Shown here in pieces: positions 46,186-48,114 of a stretch of 48,114 bases of DNA. A model generated the notes under the pieces. That model did no database searches. It saw only the letters and a program-made list of their open reading frames with translations, and had not been told where the DNA came from. How positions within the stretch are numbered: the stretch's first letter is position 1; each line of letters opens with the position of its first letter. The translations under genes and the position numbers were made by a program. This stretch comes from Acinetobacter sp. A2 (GTDB lineage: Bacteria > Pseudomonadota > Gammaproteobacteria > Pseudomonadales > Moraxellaceae), in NCBI RefSeq assembly GCF_012371325.1, contig NZ_JAAZQX010000021.1, positions 1-48,114 on the forward strand. Direction: 5' to 3'.

Positions 46186-46863
46186 ATGTGTGCCAATTTT
46201 AAACCGTTAAGCCTAACGCAGTTGTCTGCTTTAGGTTTACCAGAAATACCTTTTGAATATCCTGACGAAGTTTATCCGAACAGTACTGCGCCTTTATTAT
46301 TTAAGTCTGAGAAGGGTTTGGAGTGGCGTTTGGTGAATTTTGGCTTGATTCCAAAATGGGCCGAAGACAAAAGCATTGCTTTAAAAACTTATAACTGTCG
46401 TAATGAAACTATACTAGAAAAGCCTAGTTTTAGCGAAGCTGCCTATAAGTGCAAATTTAGTGTAATTTCAGTATCTGAATTTTATGAGTCAAAATATATT
46501 GAAGGTAAGGCTCAGCGCTGGGGTGTACGACGTAAAGATGGGCAGGCATTCTTTATAGCAGCACTATACGAAATTTCTAGGCTAAATGTGGGGCAAGAAA
46601 ATGAAGAGGTTGTACGCTCAGCCAGTATGATTACCATGGACGCAATTGACCATGACATGATGAAAGAGTTTCATGTGCCAGGCCCTGTGAAGCGTTCGGT
46701 TATTGTGATTCCACATGCACGTTTGGATGAATGGTTAAGCCTGAAAACGCCCAATATACAAAGTTTTGTACAAGGCTTTCCTGTAGATGAGTTTGAATGT
46801 TCCTTTGTTCCAAAAGCAAAGATCGAAAAAGTAAGTCCCCAACTCAACTTTTTCGATCTTTAA
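46186..46863 (+). CDS. SRAP-domain protein (YedK/HMCES-like)
   Basis: SRAP proteins covalently shield abasic sites in single-stranded DNA through Cys2. MCANFK supplies Cys2 after removal of Met1; the conserved Asn appears in TYNCRNETI and the catalytic Glu in SEFYES. The usual H-x-R-M-P segment is altered to HDMMKEFHVPGP, with two possible histidines. At 225 residues it is near normal size. The gene stands alone about 100 bases after the aldehyde dehydrogenase gene, with no visible LexA-type box that I can identify. Confidence 0.85.
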   Translation: MCANFKPLSLTQLSALGLPEIPFEYPDEVYPNSTAPLLFKSEKGLEWRLVNFGLIPKWAEDKSIALKTYNCRNETILEKPSFSEAAYKCKFSVISVSEFYESKYIEGKAQRWGVRRKDGQAFFIAALYEISRLNVGQENEEVVRSASMITMDAIDHDMMKEFHVPGPVKRSVIVIPHARLDEWLSLKTPNIQSFVQGFPVDEFECSFVPKAKIEKVSPQLNFFDL

Positions 46864-46893
46864 CAGTATTTCAATGGCTTGTGATATTGCTTT

Positions 46894-47358
46894 TTAGCGA
46901 GCCAAGTTGTTAAAAATTTGACGCAAACTTTCCATCATTTTTTCAATTTGTAGAGGTGTCAAGCCATCAAAGGATTGTTCTAGCACAACACTTGTCAAAT
47001 CATTGATTTTATTGGTCATGTCGTCACCTTTTTCTGTGAGTACAACACGAGTAATACGCGCATCATCATCACAGGAATAAGTTTCCACTAAACCTTCATC
47101 TTTCAGGCGATAAACAATTTTAGTGGTGGTTGACATTTTAGATACCACCATATCAGACAAGTCAGATACACTGGCATGCGGTTTAGAACGTAGCGCCAAT
47201 AAAATACGGCGACGTGAATTGTCTAAACCATATTTCTTTAAAGCGTGATCAACGTTTTGCACATATTGTGCATGTACTTGTGTCACCCAATAATATGGAA
47301 ATTGTTCAAGATCGTAATGATCGGTTGAAGGCAGAAATTTAGAATATTTCTTGGACAT
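46894..47358 (-). CDS. MarR-family transcriptional regulator
   Basis: The winged helix-turn-helix is evident: NSRRRILLALRSKPHASVSDLSDMVVSKMSTTTKIVYRLKDEGLVETYSCDDDARITRVVLTEKG, with the basic wing Asp-Asp-Ala-Arg. Flanking helices form the dimer interface. ATG 47358 is chosen because AAGGA lies seven bases upstream; a longer frame from 47403 would swallow that site. Length is 154 residues. A perfect palindrome lies about 40 bases upstream. It is convergent with the SRAP gene, and no obvious target gene adjoins it inside the window. Confidence 0.9.
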   Translation of the reverse strand: MSKKYSKFLPSTDHYDLEQFPYYWVTQVHAQYVQNVDHALKKYGLDNSRRRILLALRSKPHASVSDLSDMVVSKMSTTTKIVYRLKDEGLVETYSCDDDARITRVVLTEKGDDMTNKINDLTSVVLEQSFDGLTPLQIEKMMESLRQIFNNLAR

Positions 47359-47397
47359 TGCATATTCCTTGCATTGTTTTAATTGTATTTTTTGATA

Positions 47398-47416
47398 TTT
47401 CACATTTTATGTGAAA
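47398..47416. promoter_or_regulatory. Perfect palindrome upstream of the MarR gene, candidate operator
   Basis: TTTCACAT and ATGTGAAA are 8-base arms separated by TTT, 40 bases upstream of the marR start codon. MarR proteins usually bind such palindromes over their own promoter. Binding is inferred from position and symmetry only. Confidence 0.5.
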
Positions 47417-48038
47417 ACTCATGTGCTTAGCAAGACGTTTTTATTACTTAAAGTTAGTGTGAAGCTAAACTTAATAAAATAAAGGTCTAATAAATAAAAA
47501 ATTCTTAAACAGATACACGTAAATTTTGCGTTGTAAATGCAAGATCGTGATTGCCATTAGCGTGAATTCAGCATTGTAAATGCAAGATCGTGATTGCCAT
47601 TAGCGTGAATTCAGCATTGTTTTGAGTGTAAATTTTTAATCGTATTTTGGCGTTTGAACAGAAAGTTCAATGTTTGGTTGTAGCTTGTAGGTCTGTCATA
47701 CCGCATATTTATTAATCCTCTAGAATTTTTTTAGTACGGGGATTAGCAATTCATTGTTGTTATCTAGCAATCACATTGTGTGTGCCACAATGAATATTCA
47801 TAATTAGGCAGCATTTTAGTCAAAAAAATACATTTGTACACTTCGCATTTCATTCAAAAGGTTGCGTGAATCTGATCATGATACGCAGAAGATATTGGTT
47901 TAAAGTCTTAAAATATTAATATCAATTAAATAACAATAGCTTGTAATGCATTTGTTTTGAATAAAAAGTAAACTTTACTCAAATGACTCATTTGTCAAAT
48001 TTATTGCCTAAAATGGGTTTGACTTTTTATCTTATTTT
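47417..48038. other. Gene-free region between marR and the right-hand IS
   Basis: About 620 A+T-rich bases show no reading frame with a credible start, ribosome site or homology. The only structure I can support is the 43-base tandem duplication at 47531-47616. The region may be the leader of a gene whose body lies beyond the IS, or eroded DNA. Confidence 0.6.
47531..47616. repeat. Perfect 43-base tandem duplication
   Basis: Two identical 43-base units, 47531-47573 and 47574-47616, each beginning TTGTAAATGCAAG and ending GTGAATTCAGCA; four more matching bases follow. Within each unit AATGCAA can pair with TTGCCATT with one bulged base. The units are exact, indicating a recent duplication or an assembly artefact. 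No gene overlaps. Confidence 0.95.
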
Positions 48039-48114
48039 GGCTTTGTTGCACAAACCTATCTGTAAAGGCTTTTTCAGCGATATAATTTTCAAATGAAGAA
48101 GCCTACACACAAAA
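48039..48114 (+). mobile_element. Terminal fragment of an IS5-family insertion sequence (right window edge)
   Basis: The end begins GGCTTTGTTGCACAAA at 48039 and is the exact reverse complement of bases 2-77. The two copies are therefore in opposite orientation with their bodies outside the window. The nine bases next to the IS here (TCTTATTTT) do not match those at the left copy (GTTTTAAAC), so they are not the two sides of one insertion. Confidence 0.85.
48093..48114 (+). CDS. Start of the IS transposase gene, cut by the window edge
   Basis: ATG 48093 opens MKKPTHK and leaves the window, identical to the minus-strand start at 23-1. It lies 54 bases inside the IS terminus, a normal distance for an IS5-family transposase. 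Only seven codons are seen. Confidence 0.55.

Noticed and set aside
1..48114. A giant composite transposon bounded by the two IS ends
   Set aside because: The content is ordinary housekeeping genes in familiar chromosomal order, the flanking nine bases differ, and metE is simply interrupted. Contig ends at a repeat explain it better.
1..48114. tRNA genes, rRNA genes, CRISPR arrays or prophage genes
   Set aside because: I looked through the intergenic stretches and saw no cloverleaf-like tRNA sequence, regular spaced repeats or phage structural genes.

Overview
The window looks like chromosomal DNA from an Acinetobacter species. It is A+T-rich and gene-dense. The clearest markers are an Hfq with a very long glycine-rich tail (10339-10857), an amgK-murU cell-wall recycling pair opposite lptD-surA, a gspHIJK block, and short intergenic spacing. 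I see no tRNA, rRNA, CRISPR array, prophage or plasmid gene. Almost everything is housekeeping.

Layout: (1) 1-77 is the end of an IS5-family insertion sequence that interrupts metE; metR diverges from the metE remnant. (2) 2.1-6.8 kb holds an MFS transporter, a UPF0756/YeaL membrane protein, an RsuA-type pseudouridine synthase, a GNAT acetyltransferase, an orphan RelB/DinJ-like antitoxin and an RluA-type pseudouridine synthase. (3) 6.8-10.9 kb is tsaE-mutL-miaA-hfq. (4) 11.0-14.8 kb on the minus strand is lptD-surA (outer-membrane biogenesis), facing amgK-murU. (5) 16.7-25.8 kb is one long co-directional run: rsmG, parA-parB, exbB-exbD, msbA-lpxK-kdsB (lipid A/LOS core), holB, pilZ, tatD. (6) 25.9-29.0 kb has a TetR regulator and minor pseudopilins gspH-I-J-K. 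(7) 29.2-37.0 kb has queD, ung, an enoyl-CoA hydratase/HIBYL-CoA hydrolase-like gene, tadA, an SRPBCC protein, cmk, rpsA, ihfB, lapA and pyrF. (8) 37.0-47.4 kb has lysO, a Baeyer-Villiger-type monooxygenase with a divergent AraC regulator, zapE, glcB, an aldehyde dehydrogenase, an SRAP protein and a MarR regulator. (9) 47.4-48.1 kb is non-coding with a perfect 43-bp tandem duplication, ending in a second, inverted copy of the same IS end.

Functional themes are the cell envelope (lptD, surA, msbA, lpxK, kdsB, lapA, amgK, murU, exbBD), RNA modification (rsuA, rluA-like, tsaE, miaA, rsmG, tadA, queD), genome maintenance (mutL, ung, holB, parAB, SRAP, tatD) and translation (rpsA, hfq).

I did not find a convincing undescribed multi-gene system. 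The observations most worth checking are the IS-interrupted metE, the two inverted IS ends that bound the window (probably contig edges at a repeat), a MutL endonuclease motif lacking its last Glu, a RelB/DinJ antitoxin without a toxin, palindromes in front of the tetR and marR genes, lapA without lapB, and the 43-bp tandem repeat.
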